Below are positions 1-5,768 of a stretch of 6,795 nt of DNA, piece by piece (within the stretch, counting starts at the first letter, position 1; each line of letters begins with the position of its first letter). Location: contig DAOVWV010000090.1 in NCBI GenBank assembly GCA_030636485.1, positions 1 to 6,795 of the forward strand. Direction: 5' to 3'. This DNA is from Methyloprofundus sp. (GTDB lineage Bacteria > Pseudomonadota > Gammaproteobacteria > Methylococcales > Methylomonadaceae). The notes beneath the pieces were generated by a model that had not been told where the DNA came from, ran no database searches, and worked only from the letters and a program-made list of their open reading frames with translations. Position numbers and translations under genes: made by a program.

Positions 1-231
1 AAGCCCCCTAAGAACCGCGCTTGATCAAAGGGGTCAGAGCCTAAACCGCTTCTAGTTGCGCTCTAAGCTATTGAATTAAAATATTAAGGCTGATCTTTCC
101 AAGTATAAGTACTTTAAAAACAATAGATTATAGAGATCGCTTATTAAACAAATCACTAAAAAAATAATGCAGCCCTATTTAACTTATTGTTTTTTAGCTG
201 GTTTCTACTTTTAAACCCCTTATAAAACCTG

Positions 232-245
232 ATGTAATTTTACAT
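232..245. promoter_or_regulatory. Palindrome, possible antitoxin operator
   Basis: The sequence ATGTAATTTTACAT has perfect 6-base arms (232-237 and 240-245) around a TT centre. It lies 13 bp upstream of the candidate -35 hexamer of the antitoxin gene. Phd/YefM antitoxins are known to repress their own operons by binding short palindromes near the promoter, and YefM operators carry a TGTACA core that this site resembles loosely. The operator role is inferred from position and symmetry. In such AT-rich DNA a palindrome of this length could also be chance. Confidence 0.4.
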
Positions 246-258
246 TAATAATTATATA

Positions 259-286
259 TCAACACCTTATAAACTGGGACTATAAT
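259..286 (+). promoter_or_regulatory. Candidate sigma-70 promoter of the antitoxin gene
   Basis: A consensus -10 hexamer TATAAT sits at 281-286. At a 16-bp spacing upstream is TCAACA (259-264), which matches four of six bases of the -35 consensus. Transcription would start near 293, leaving a leader of about 30 nt before the ATG at 322. An AAGGG ribosome-binding motif lies around 310-314. The -10 is strong and the -35 moderate. Confidence 0.5.
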
Positions 287-321
287 TAGGTCTTGTTAAT
301 AAATTTTTCAAGGGTCTACTC

Positions 322-591
322 ATGAAAATTAAGTTCTCCGAAGATGTCATTTCTCTTTCAGAGTTCAAGGTTAATCCTGGAAAAATTGTAAATCGTGCTA
401 AAAATTCTCATCGTCCAATTCTTCTTACCAGTCGAGGAAAAGGTATCGCCGTAGTGCAAGGGCTTGCTGAGTATGAGGAAAGCCAAGAAAACCACGAGTT
501 TATGAAGGCTATTACTCAAGGGCTAATCGAGATTAAAGAAGGAAATGAATTAGAGCTAGATGATGTAAAAAAGAAGCTGGGTATAAACTAA
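322..591 (+). CDS. Type II antitoxin, Phd/YefM family (orphaned)
   Basis: This encodes an 89-residue protein of the Phd/YefM antitoxin family. Such proteins bind and neutralise a cognate RelE/ParE toxin and repress their own operon. Residues 1-55 form the DNA-binding, dimerising fold: SEDVISLSEFKVNPGKIV, then RPILLTSRGKGIAVV, the usual strand-turn-strand with an arginine-glycine turn. Residues 55-89 are charged and helical and match the toxin-binding tail. The length is normal for the family. The ATG is preceded by AAGGG at a good distance and by a consensus -10 box. Its partner, immediately downstream, survives only as a C-terminal fragment, so the antitoxin seems to have no functional toxin of its own. 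It may still act as a repressor or counter related toxins elsewhere in the genome, which is inference. Confidence 0.92.
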   Translation: MKIKFSEDVISLSEFKVNPGKIVNRAKNSHRPILLTSRGKGIAVVQGLAEYEESQENHEFMKAITQGLIEIKEGNELELDDVKKKLGIN

Positions 592-761
592 GTAAAAATC
601 CAGATATTGGAAGAAAGGCTCCAGAGTTTGATGAAGAAAAAATAAGGGAGCTTATTCATTCTCCATTTAGAATTGTTTATTTGAGGGAGCAAAACTCAAT
701 TCATGCCATCAGAGTATGGCGAAGTGAGAGATTACTTGTGTTACCCGAAGGTAAAATATAA
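585..761 (+). pseudogene. Truncated RelE/ParE-family toxin (C-terminal half only)
   Basis: This frame reads KLSKNPDIGRKAPEF, then IRELIHSPFRIVYL, then IHAIRVWRSERLL, ending at TAA (759-761). These are the recognisable C-terminal blocks of a ParE-type toxin: the NP-x-x-GRK-x-PEF loop, the strand with R-I-V-Y, and the final I-x-x-V-x-x-x-ERLL strand. Family members are usually about 95-100 residues, and about 58 codons of homology remain. The N-terminal strand and the two helices that contact the antitoxin groove are missing. The frame is closed by TGA at 561-563, and no ATG, GTG or suitable TTG precedes the homology. The match begins in the last codons of the antitoxin gene, so a deletion of roughly 120-130 bp probably joined the antitoxin 3' end to mid-toxin. 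The remaining frame has no internal stop, suggesting a fairly recent loss. It is very unlikely to make an active toxin. Confidence 0.85.
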
Positions 762-771
762 CCGGGATAGG

Positions 772-799
772 GAGGGGAGCTATTCAAATAGCCCCCCTC
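772..799. terminator. Hairpin terminator between convergent units
   Basis: The arms GAGGGG-A-GCTAT and ATAGC-C-CCCCTC pair around a 4-base TCAA loop, with one A/C mismatch in the stem. Weaker outer pairing of ACCG (761-764) with CGGT (799-802) is possible. The hairpin begins 10 bp after the toxin-fragment stop and lies about 45 bp beyond the stop of the convergent VWA gene, so it could serve both directions. Neither side has a strong T-run, so termination efficiency is uncertain, but the stem is the most stable structure in this gap. Confidence 0.6.
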
Positions 800-844
800 G
801 GTGATTGTGATTTAACGTTCCGTTCAACTTCCTAATAGTTATTC

Positions 845-2563
845 TTATTTCGGAGGTTTCGGTACCAGACAAGTAGCAGTTGAGTGGTTGCCTGAGCCAT
901 CTGTCGCTGTAGCCAGACCGTCACCGTTGCCGATTATGTGATAATCTACAGCAGTACCCTGGGATTTGTTGCCGTTGCCGCCCATTTTTTTCATGGTTGG
1001 GATGGCATCTTCATCCTGAGTGTACTTAATGATGATCATACCGTCACCATTAACGTCAAGTGGAGGACCGAAAACTGTGCCACTGCCCATATCTGTCATC
1101 GTAATACTGGCTAACAGTTGGTCTTCTGGCCATATATTGTCAGTAGCGGACAGTTTATAGAATCCATCCTCATTTTGACCGGTACCTGGTGCCTGAGGCT
1201 CCTTTTTACCGTGCGGGTTTACCGTAGCTTCACATAATGTGACTGGCGGTATTGTGTCCACCCATTCTTTGGTGACAGTGTCACATTCATCAGGCTCACC
1301 ATCCGCTCGAGCAACACAGCCCTGAATGGTGTCTGTACCCAGCCCAGATGGATTAACATTTGGATTGGTGTAGTCGAAATCCGCTAATCCTGAAACATTG
1401 GTTGCACTGCTTCCGTTTTGTCCCACATTGGGGCCTGACAGAATATCAAAACTCACTGTGAGACCTGCGAGAGGAGAGCCGAATGAGGTCACCAATGCGT
1501 CGACTGTGTGATCCGGATCATTACTCAACTCATTGCTTGCCGTATCAGGTGTCACGTCAATTTCGAGTGGAATCTCAACCCAGATGCTCTGTTCTCCGAT
1601 GGATTCGCCATTAGACTGGAATTCTACAGTACAGTGAATGGATTGACCCGCCAGGGTCGGATCATTCGGTACTGTAATCGTTTCCTCAAAAACAACATTT
1701 TCACCACTGGTCACGGTCTCGCTAGCCTTATCAAAAGTGATAACAAGAGGGCCGCAGCCTGATGGAACGGGGGTGACTGTGATGGGTAGCAAACCCAGTC
1801 CTGCCAAGATAGCATCAGAAACTTCATCAGGTGATGCATTCGCAAAGAATGATCCGCCTGTTGCGCTAGCAATAGCCGCAGCCTGACCAGTATTGTTAAG
1901 TCCGTCGCCGAACCCCGAGTCTACATCAATGGCGATAACTCTGGCTTCAGCGACAGCAAGAGCCGCAATCGTGCTGGCTAGTGTTTCACCACCTGAAGCG
2001 GGGTCATGACCGCTTGCATCGCCAAACCAGGCAATTACACGACTTGAACCCGTCCGCCATACAGCCGCGCCATCTGCGAGCCGAGTCAGAGCATGAAGCT
2101 GGTCTTCTGGAGTATCACCACCACCACCTGCAGCCCAGGTACCAATAGCGGTATTAACAGCGACTTGGTTAGTCGTCAATACTTGATCTACCTTGAACAA
2201 AGAGCTATCGCCTTCATCTCTATATTGAGCAGCCGAAAAGAAAGGATCCGTGGTTTCTAGCGCTACTGCAGCCATAACAGCACTCGCATTAGCCTGCACA
2301 TTTGCGATAGCAGAGCCCATGCTGCCCGTTGTATCTGCCAGAAACACGATGTCCGGTTTTGGGGGTATTTCTGGCGTTGTAACAGTCTTTGTGACCACGT
2401 GACTTTGGCCTGGTGCCAATGTGACAGATACCATTGAAGGATTGACATTATCAGAGCCTGCGACAGCTCCCATTGAACTTGCATGAAGAATCAAGGCCGA
2501 CAGTATTGCAACCGGCGTTGAAATTCTCCAGGCTTTACTTTTACTTAATTTTGAAATTGACAT
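845..2563 (-). CDS. Secreted VWA-domain protein with Ig-like repeat
   Basis: This encodes a 572-residue exported protein. Residues 1-35 form a Sec signal peptide: a basic start, a hydrophobic core at about 14-30 and an AVA/G cleavage site near 35. A von Willebrand factor A domain spans about 70-257. Its metal-ion-dependent adhesion site appears intact: D77-T-T-G-S81, T151 in GGGGDTPED and D182 in GDASGHD. Such domains bind a divalent metal and mediate adhesion or assembly. Residues about 335-435 resemble a bacterial Ig-like Big_1 domain (HTVDALVTSFGSPLAGLTVSF). The C-terminal region carries a DVNGDG calcium-loop-like motif at 503-508 and ends in ATDGSGNHSTATCLV. Six cysteines in the mature part fit disulfide bonds outside the cytoplasm. 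No LPXTG, PEP-CTERM or membrane anchor is visible. The ATG has a GGGAG ribosome site at 2571-2575, 7 nt away. It lies 233 bp downstream of, and codirectional with, the 613-residue envelope protein gene. Ligand and exact role are unknown. Confidence 0.87.
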   Translation of the reverse strand: MSISKLSKSKAWRISTPVAILSALILHASSMGAVAGSDNVNPSMVSVTLAPGQSHVVTKTVTTPEIPPKPDIVFLADTTGSMGSAIANVQANASAVMAAVALETTDPFFSAAQYRDEGDSSLFKVDQVLTTNQVAVNTAIGTWAAGGGGDTPEDQLHALTRLADGAAVWRTGSSRVIAWFGDASGHDPASGGETLASTIAALAVAEARVIAIDVDSGFGDGLNNTGQAAAIASATGGSFFANASPDEVSDAILAGLGLLPITVTPVPSGCGPLVITFDKASETVTSGENVVFEETITVPNDPTLAGQSIHCTVEFQSNGESIGEQSIWVEIPLEIDVTPDTASNELSNDPDHTVDALVTSFGSPLAGLTVSFDILSGPNVGQNGSSATNVSGLADFDYTNPNVNPSGLGTDTIQGCVARADGEPDECDTVTKEWVDTIPPVTLCEATVNPHGKKEPQAPGTGQNEDGFYKLSATDNIWPEDQLLASITMTDMGSGTVFGPPLDVNGDGMIIIKYTQDEDAIPTMKKMGGNGNKSQGTAVDYHIIGNGDGLATATDGSGNHSTATCLVPKPPK

Positions 2564-2590
2564 AGTATATCTCCCGATTATATTTAATTA

Positions 2591-2770
2591 TTAACGAGTT
2601 TTTGTCTTATTCCTTTCTAAATAATGGAACGTCGGCGTAATAGGCATAAGCTTTTCAGCCAAACGTACCGCTCTTTCCTTCTTTTTGCAGGGATTCTCTC
2701 CTAAAGAAACCTTTTTAAGTTTATGATTTTCAACCCTGTCAATGACAAGGCGTACCGAAACTTTCTTGTA
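2591..2770 (-). other. Start-less 59-codon open frame, possible gene remnant
   Basis: Between the two envelope genes the minus strand stays open for 59 codons and ends at TAA (2591-2593), 27 bp before the VWA start codon. Its translation contains VSVRLVIDRVENHKLKK and a basic amphipathic stretch KKKERAVRLAEKLM, which looks protein-like and not random. A stop (TAA) closes the frame immediately upstream. The only usual start codons are a TTG at codon 37 and an ATG at codon 42, neither with a clear ribosome site. I do not recognise a family. It could be the tail of a degraded gene, a small protein using a rare start such as the ATT at codon 10, or just a fortuitously open leader of the VWA transcript. 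Confidence 0.3.
2734..2750. promoter_or_regulatory. 17-bp near-palindrome over a TTGACA hexamer
   Basis: CCCTGTCA-A-TGACAAGG is symmetric in seven of eight base pairs around a central A. Read on the minus strand it contains a perfect TTGACA (2742-2737), the consensus -35 hexamer, about 170 bp upstream of the VWA gene. No good -10 box follows at 16-18 bp; TTAAAA at 18 bp is the best I find. The site may be an operator for the VWA gene, but it also falls inside the open frame described separately. Confidence 0.35.
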
Positions 2771-2796
2771 TTAAGTGTATCTGTCTTATTGCATAA

Positions 2797-4638
2797 TTAA
2801 TCTCCTGAGCTATTGACGGTTATTAATGGATCTAATTCGTTGTTTGCAGCGACTGGTGGCAGTAACTTCTCAAGCCGAATAATAATGTTCGTCGCTGTCG
2901 AGCCTACTATATAGTCGCGCTGGGTATAACTGTATCCTGGAATATTAATACGTAGGGTGTGCATCCCGGGGGCTACTTTGGAGAACATGAAATACCCTTC
3001 TTTGTCAGTGACTGCTTTGCGTGTAGAATAACTTCTGATCTCGCCGTCACGATGAAACCAGGTGAGGATAGGTTCTGAGGCTGGAATGGGCTCATCATGA
3101 CTGTCCACAATACGCCCAGTAACTTTATGGTTCCCCCAGTCAAGCACCAGCTTGAGTTCTTTTTTTTCTCCGGCAGACTGATTTATTCCGGTAATGCTGA
3201 ACAATGGCGACGAGCGCGTATCGAAGACCAGTTTACCTTCCGGAATTTCATTGACATTAAATTGCCCGAGACTATCACTGAAGACTTCCACTGCCGGAAA
3301 GCTGGATGCGCCATTGATGTGGAGCCAGAGGCTGAAATTAGCAATTGGCTGGTCATCCGGATCAACCATTTTCCCTGTTAATTTACCCAGTTTCAGGGGC
3401 TTAAGAACTATATTTACGTCTTTTCCGGGTGATATGATTTGCACATCTTTTTGTTGATAATCCTGATAATAAGCTGCGGGGTGAACGGAGATAAAGTAGT
3501 CCGTAGCGGGCGCAACTTCTGGGAACCAAAATGCTCCATCCTGATCGCTAACTGCGAAATAACTGCGCTTGGTTGTTTTGGAATAGAGTTGAATTTTTTC
3601 TTCAGAGACGACGGAACCATTGGCACTTCTCAAAAAACCAGTAACTTCAGCTTGCTCATTAATGGGTTCCATCTCCAGATTTAATTCTATTCCCTCCTGC
3701 CCTTGCATTTCCTCGCTCCGAAGTTCGGATATCAGTACCTTATAATCCTGATGTGAAATTCTCAGCGGATATACCTTTAAGCGCGAACTGGTATCAACAA
3801 CTAGGTCAAAACGCCCTTCTGCATCGGTATATACCTCATTTTTGGATTGACCAAAGGGCATTATGCGCACTTTTTCCAATAACTCACCTACACTCTGAAC
3901 GGTTCCATAAACCCGGATATCTGGCTGTTTTTTGCGCAGAATCAAGTCGGCTGATTCAACACCGGTGTGAACGACAATGCTAGCTTCTTGGTAGAGATCG
4001 CTGATTTTGCTGAGAATTTCGTACTCACCGTACTCAAGACCCCCTATTTGATAGAAGCCATCAGATTCTGTCGTTGTCTCTTGATGACGTTTGCTTGCAG
4101 GAACATCCATATCCCTGTTCTCTATGGCATGTTTTTTCTGCAATGCAATTAACGTGATATTGGGTACTGGATTTCCGCTATGATCCACAACCATACCGGA
4201 GATTAATAAGCCTTTCTGAGCTTCAGGTGGAGTTGAGCCTGATTCTGTTTTTGTTTCTATTGGTTTGGTATTTTTGTTATGTTCATTCATTCGCGTTTTG
4301 TGGCCTTCTACTGCCATAGGCGCTAATGATGTCTGGTCATCAGGTTCTACAAGCAATTCAACTTGGGAGTTTTCGGTGTTGAAGGCTTTCGTAGAAGTTT
4401 TTTTGCTCGCTGCAATATTGGAATGTTTGGTGGCAGATGTTTCAATAAGATTTTCTCTCTCATTCTTTTGGGCTTCAGCCATCCCGTTCCCTGTACCTGA
4501 AGTAGAGGGTGATAGCCAGACAACACTAGCCCACACGATTGTAGCGAGAACAATTAGCATCACAAACCATAGCGGCTTTAATGTAAAGCTTGGCCATAAA
4601 CGCTCTGATATCTTGATTTTGTCAAATTCGTTATTCAT
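2797..4638 (-). CDS. Membrane-anchored protein with carboxypeptidase-regulatory-like repeats
   Basis: This encodes a 613-residue protein with a short cytoplasmic start, one hydrophobic membrane segment at about 23-43 (LWFVMLIVLATIVWASVVWL), and a long hydrophilic low-complexity linker to about 140. About five transthyretin/carboxypeptidase-regulatory-like beta-sandwich units follow, near 145-235, 240-325, 331-413, 418-500 and 505-589. Each carries versions of a G-x-V-x-D opening (SGMVVDHSGNPVPN, TGKMVDPDDQPIAN, TGRIVDSHDEPIPA) and a later DG-x-F/Y block (ESDGFYQI, DAEGRFDL, DQDGAFWFPEV, DKEGYFMFSKV). The family is structural and common in envelope proteins; no enzyme active site is visible. 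The predicted topology is N-in, with the repeats in the periplasm. The ATG lacks a clear Shine-Dalgarno sequence, so the start is less certain, but it places the membrane segment normally. The gene is divergent from the response regulator and probably precedes the VWA gene. Function is unknown. Confidence 0.82.
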   Translation of the reverse strand: MNNEFDKIKISERLWPSFTLKPLWFVMLIVLATIVWASVVWLSPSTSGTGNGMAEAQKNERENLIETSATKHSNIAASKKTSTKAFNTENSQVELLVEPDDQTSLAPMAVEGHKTRMNEHNKNTKPIETKTESGSTPPEAQKGLLISGMVVDHSGNPVPNITLIALQKKHAIENRDMDVPASKRHQETTTESDGFYQIGGLEYGEYEILSKISDLYQEASIVVHTGVESADLILRKKQPDIRVYGTVQSVGELLEKVRIMPFGQSKNEVYTDAEGRFDLVVDTSSRLKVYPLRISHQDYKVLISELRSEEMQGQEGIELNLEMEPINEQAEVTGFLRSANGSVVSEEKIQLYSKTTKRSYFAVSDQDGAFWFPEVAPATDYFISVHPAAYYQDYQQKDVQIISPGKDVNIVLKPLKLGKLTGKMVDPDDQPIANFSLWLHINGASSFPAVEVFSDSLGQFNVNEIPEGKLVFDTRSSPLFSITGINQSAGEKKELKLVLDWGNHKVTGRIVDSHDEPIPASEPILTWFHRDGEIRSYSTRKAVTDKEGYFMFSKVAPGMHTLRINIPGYSYTQRDYIVGSTATNIIIRLEKLLPPVAANNELDPLITVNSSGD

Positions 4639-4741
4639 AATAAGTCAATTAATATCTACTGATATTTCTTTTTTTAAATTATTTTGTTCATAATCAGTGT
4701 ACTTTTTTTTGTGGTAGAATTTCCATAGAAGAAAGGTGAAA

Positions 4742-4770
4742 TTTAGCTTAAAGCTCTACAGCCTTATAAT
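4742..4770 (+). promoter_or_regulatory. Candidate promoter of the response regulator
   Basis: TATAAT, a full -10 consensus, lies at 4765-4770. The best -35 at 17-bp spacing is TTTAGC (4742-4747), matching three of six bases. The weak -35 would fit an activator-dependent promoter. An 11-bp palindrome AGCTT-A-AAGCT (4745-4755) overlaps the -35 and spacer and could be a regulator site. Transcription from here would start near 4777. That is downstream of the TTG at 4771, which opens the longest version of the reading frame, and so supports the later ATG at 4840 as the true start. Confidence 0.45.
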
Positions 4771-4828
4771 TTGTGGCAATTGTGGAGTAACTTGAGAGCT
4801 AAGAGAGCAATGGTTTGTTTCTTTAAGT

Positions 4829-4833
4829 GGGGA
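4829..4833 (+). promoter_or_regulatory. Ribosome-binding site fixing the regulator start
   Basis: GGGGA lies 6 nt before the ATG at 4840. It is the best ribosome site in the leader and favours a 265-residue protein over the 288-residue version that would begin at TTG 4771. A possible intermediate ATG at 4810 has only a weak purine run (AGAGAG) before it. Confidence 0.65.
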
Positions 4834-4839
4834 ATATTT

Positions 4840-5637
4840 ATGAAAAATGACTTTGAGATTTTACTTATTGATGACGACGACCTCTGTTTACCTACGTTTC
4901 AACAATTTTTCCAGCGTATTGACGCTCAAGTGCTATTACTCTCTGACGAGGAAAAAGCGCTGAAACAAATAAAAAATACAGTTCCCCTGTTGTTTTTAAT
5001 TTCTTTAAAACTAGCCTGTGCCAAAGAATGGAATCTATTAAAAGAGTTGAACCAAACTGTTATGCCAATAATCGGATTGGTGGATAATGACGACCCAGCC
5101 TTGATGCAGGAAGGGAAGAAAAGAGGTATAAGTGGCTATTTGGTTAAACCTCTAGATCTTTATCAGCTGAATGCTTACTTTCCTGTAATACTCTTTAATG
5201 CTTGGTCTGGGAGCGATACTGAGAAATACAAAAAGGAGCGACGTTTTTGCTCTGACCGGAGGGATTTGTCAATTGGCAGGCGGAGGCTCGATCAATTGGA
5301 AAAAATTGACAACTCTGGACCTGACGAAACTTTGTTTCACTTCGGCCCATTCATAATTGATACTTTAAAAAAACATATCACTCGATCAGGGAATATAATA
5401 GAACTTAGTCCTAAGGAATATAATTTATTTTTCTTGTTATTAAAAAACAAAGAGAGAGTTGTCACAACTGAAGAGATTATTGCGCAGATTTGGCCCAAAA
5501 GTCACCGAGCATCAGAAGAAGATGTAAAACAATATATTTATTTGCTAAGAAAAAAAATTGAATTAGACCCTTCACATCCTTGTTTTATTCAAACGCTGAA
5601 AGGGTTTGGCTACATGCTTTCCTACCCTGAAGCATAA
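4840..5637 (+). CDS. OmpR/PhoB-type response regulator with degenerate receiver
   Basis: This encodes a 265-residue DNA-binding protein with two domains. The receiver-like part (about 5-120) keeps the acidic pair in LLIDDDD (D11-D12) and the conserved lysine in YLVKP (K103). The phospho-acceptor aspartate is replaced: the block aligning with LLDLMLP reads LISLKLA, with serine at 55. The usual Thr/Ser of strand 4 is valine 81 (IIGLVDNDD). Aspartyl phosphorelay in the normal way is therefore unlikely. The C-terminal part (about 165-262) is a complete winged helix of the OmpR/PhoB class, with ELSPKEYNLFFLLLKN, the recognition region EEDVKQYIYLLRKKI and the wing FIQTLKGFGYML. An arginine-rich linker (ERRFCSDRRDLSIGRRR, 133-149) joins them. 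It is transcribed divergently from the two envelope genes with a 201-bp gap, so it may control them or itself. No sensor kinase is in the window. Confidence 0.88.
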   Translation: MKNDFEILLIDDDDLCLPTFQQFFQRIDAQVLLLSDEEKALKQIKNTVPLLFLISLKLACAKEWNLLKELNQTVMPIIGLVDNDDPALMQEGKKRGISGYLVKPLDLYQLNAYFPVILFNAWSGSDTEKYKKERRFCSDRRDLSIGRRRLDQLEKIDNSGPDETLFHFGPFIIDTLKKHITRSGNIIELSPKEYNLFFLLLKNKERVVTTEEIIAQIWPKSHRASEEDVKQYIYLLRKKIELDPSHPCFIQTLKGFGYMLSYPEA

Positions 5638-5643
5638 AAATTT

Positions 5644-5742
5644 TCAGGATAAGTAGTACCTCCTTTGCTTGATTGTCAGAGACATCCATTCTTCACCTGT
5701 TTTCAGATAAGTAATGTCTTCAGCCCTGCTATCATAAGCCAA
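5644..5742 (-). CDS. Possible small protein or remnant downstream of nadE
   Basis: A 32-codon frame on the minus strand starts at TTG (5742-5740) and ends at TGA (5646-5644). GGGGGAGA lies 3 nt upstream of the TTG as a plausible ribosome site. The translation (AYDSRAEDITYLKTGEEW, then MSLTIKQRRYYLS) has a protein-like, polar composition. The open frame reaches upstream another 11 codons into the nadE stop region. It is codirectional with nadE and convergent with the response regulator. I do not recognise a family. It may be a real small protein, the tail of a lost gene, or a chance frame. Confidence 0.25.
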   Translation of the reverse strand: MAYDSRAEDITYLKTGEEWMSLTIKQRRYYLS

Positions 5743-5768
5743 AAATCTCCCCCTAAACCTTACCCAGC

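Larger units (their letters stand above)
1..321. other. Gene-free AT-rich leader region
   Basis: I find no convincing reading frame on either strand of this stretch. Its left edge (about 1-60) is more GC-rich and holds TTGATCAA at 21-28 followed by AAAGGGGTCAGAGCC; the rest is very AT-rich. A perfect 10-bp inverted repeat (116-125 with 185-194) brackets a 59-bp spacer. The right end holds a 14-bp palindrome and a promoter-like pair of hexamers that belong to the antitoxin gene, listed separately. The change in composition near position 60 could mark the end of a neighbouring element that lies outside the window, but nothing here proves that. Confidence 0.6.

Noticed and set aside
1508..1762. 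84-codon plus-strand frame inside the VWA gene
   Set aside because: It is antisense to the coding sequence, with no ribosome site and no recognisable family.
2263..2484. 73-codon minus-strand frame overlapping the VWA gene
   Set aside because: It is an out-of-frame shadow, rich in W and Q, of the signal-peptide and MIDAS region. The main frame has clear domains.
3097..3983. Several 60-94-codon frames on both strands within the 613-residue protein gene
   Set aside because: All overlap the repeat-bearing frame and show no domain or start signal of their own.
4265..4693. 142-codon plus-strand frame opposite the 613-residue protein gene
   Set aside because: It lies antisense to the membrane segment and linker of a well-supported gene. 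Its hydrophobic runs are explained as complement of that gene, and no family is recognisable.
4639..4760. Promoter for the 613-residue protein gene
   Set aside because: I could not find a convincing -35/-10 pair on the minus strand, so no site is called.
4771..4839. N-terminal extension of the response regulator from TTG 4771 (23 residues)
   Set aside because: The TTG directly follows the likely -10 box and would lie upstream of the transcript start. The extension has no receiver homology, and a good GGGGA site precedes the ATG at 4840.
5641..5713. Imperfect direct repeat TTTTCAGGATAAGTA / TTTTCAGATAAGTA
   Set aside because: There are only two short copies with a one-base difference, in AT-rich DNA and without further units, so it is not reported as an array or attachment site.
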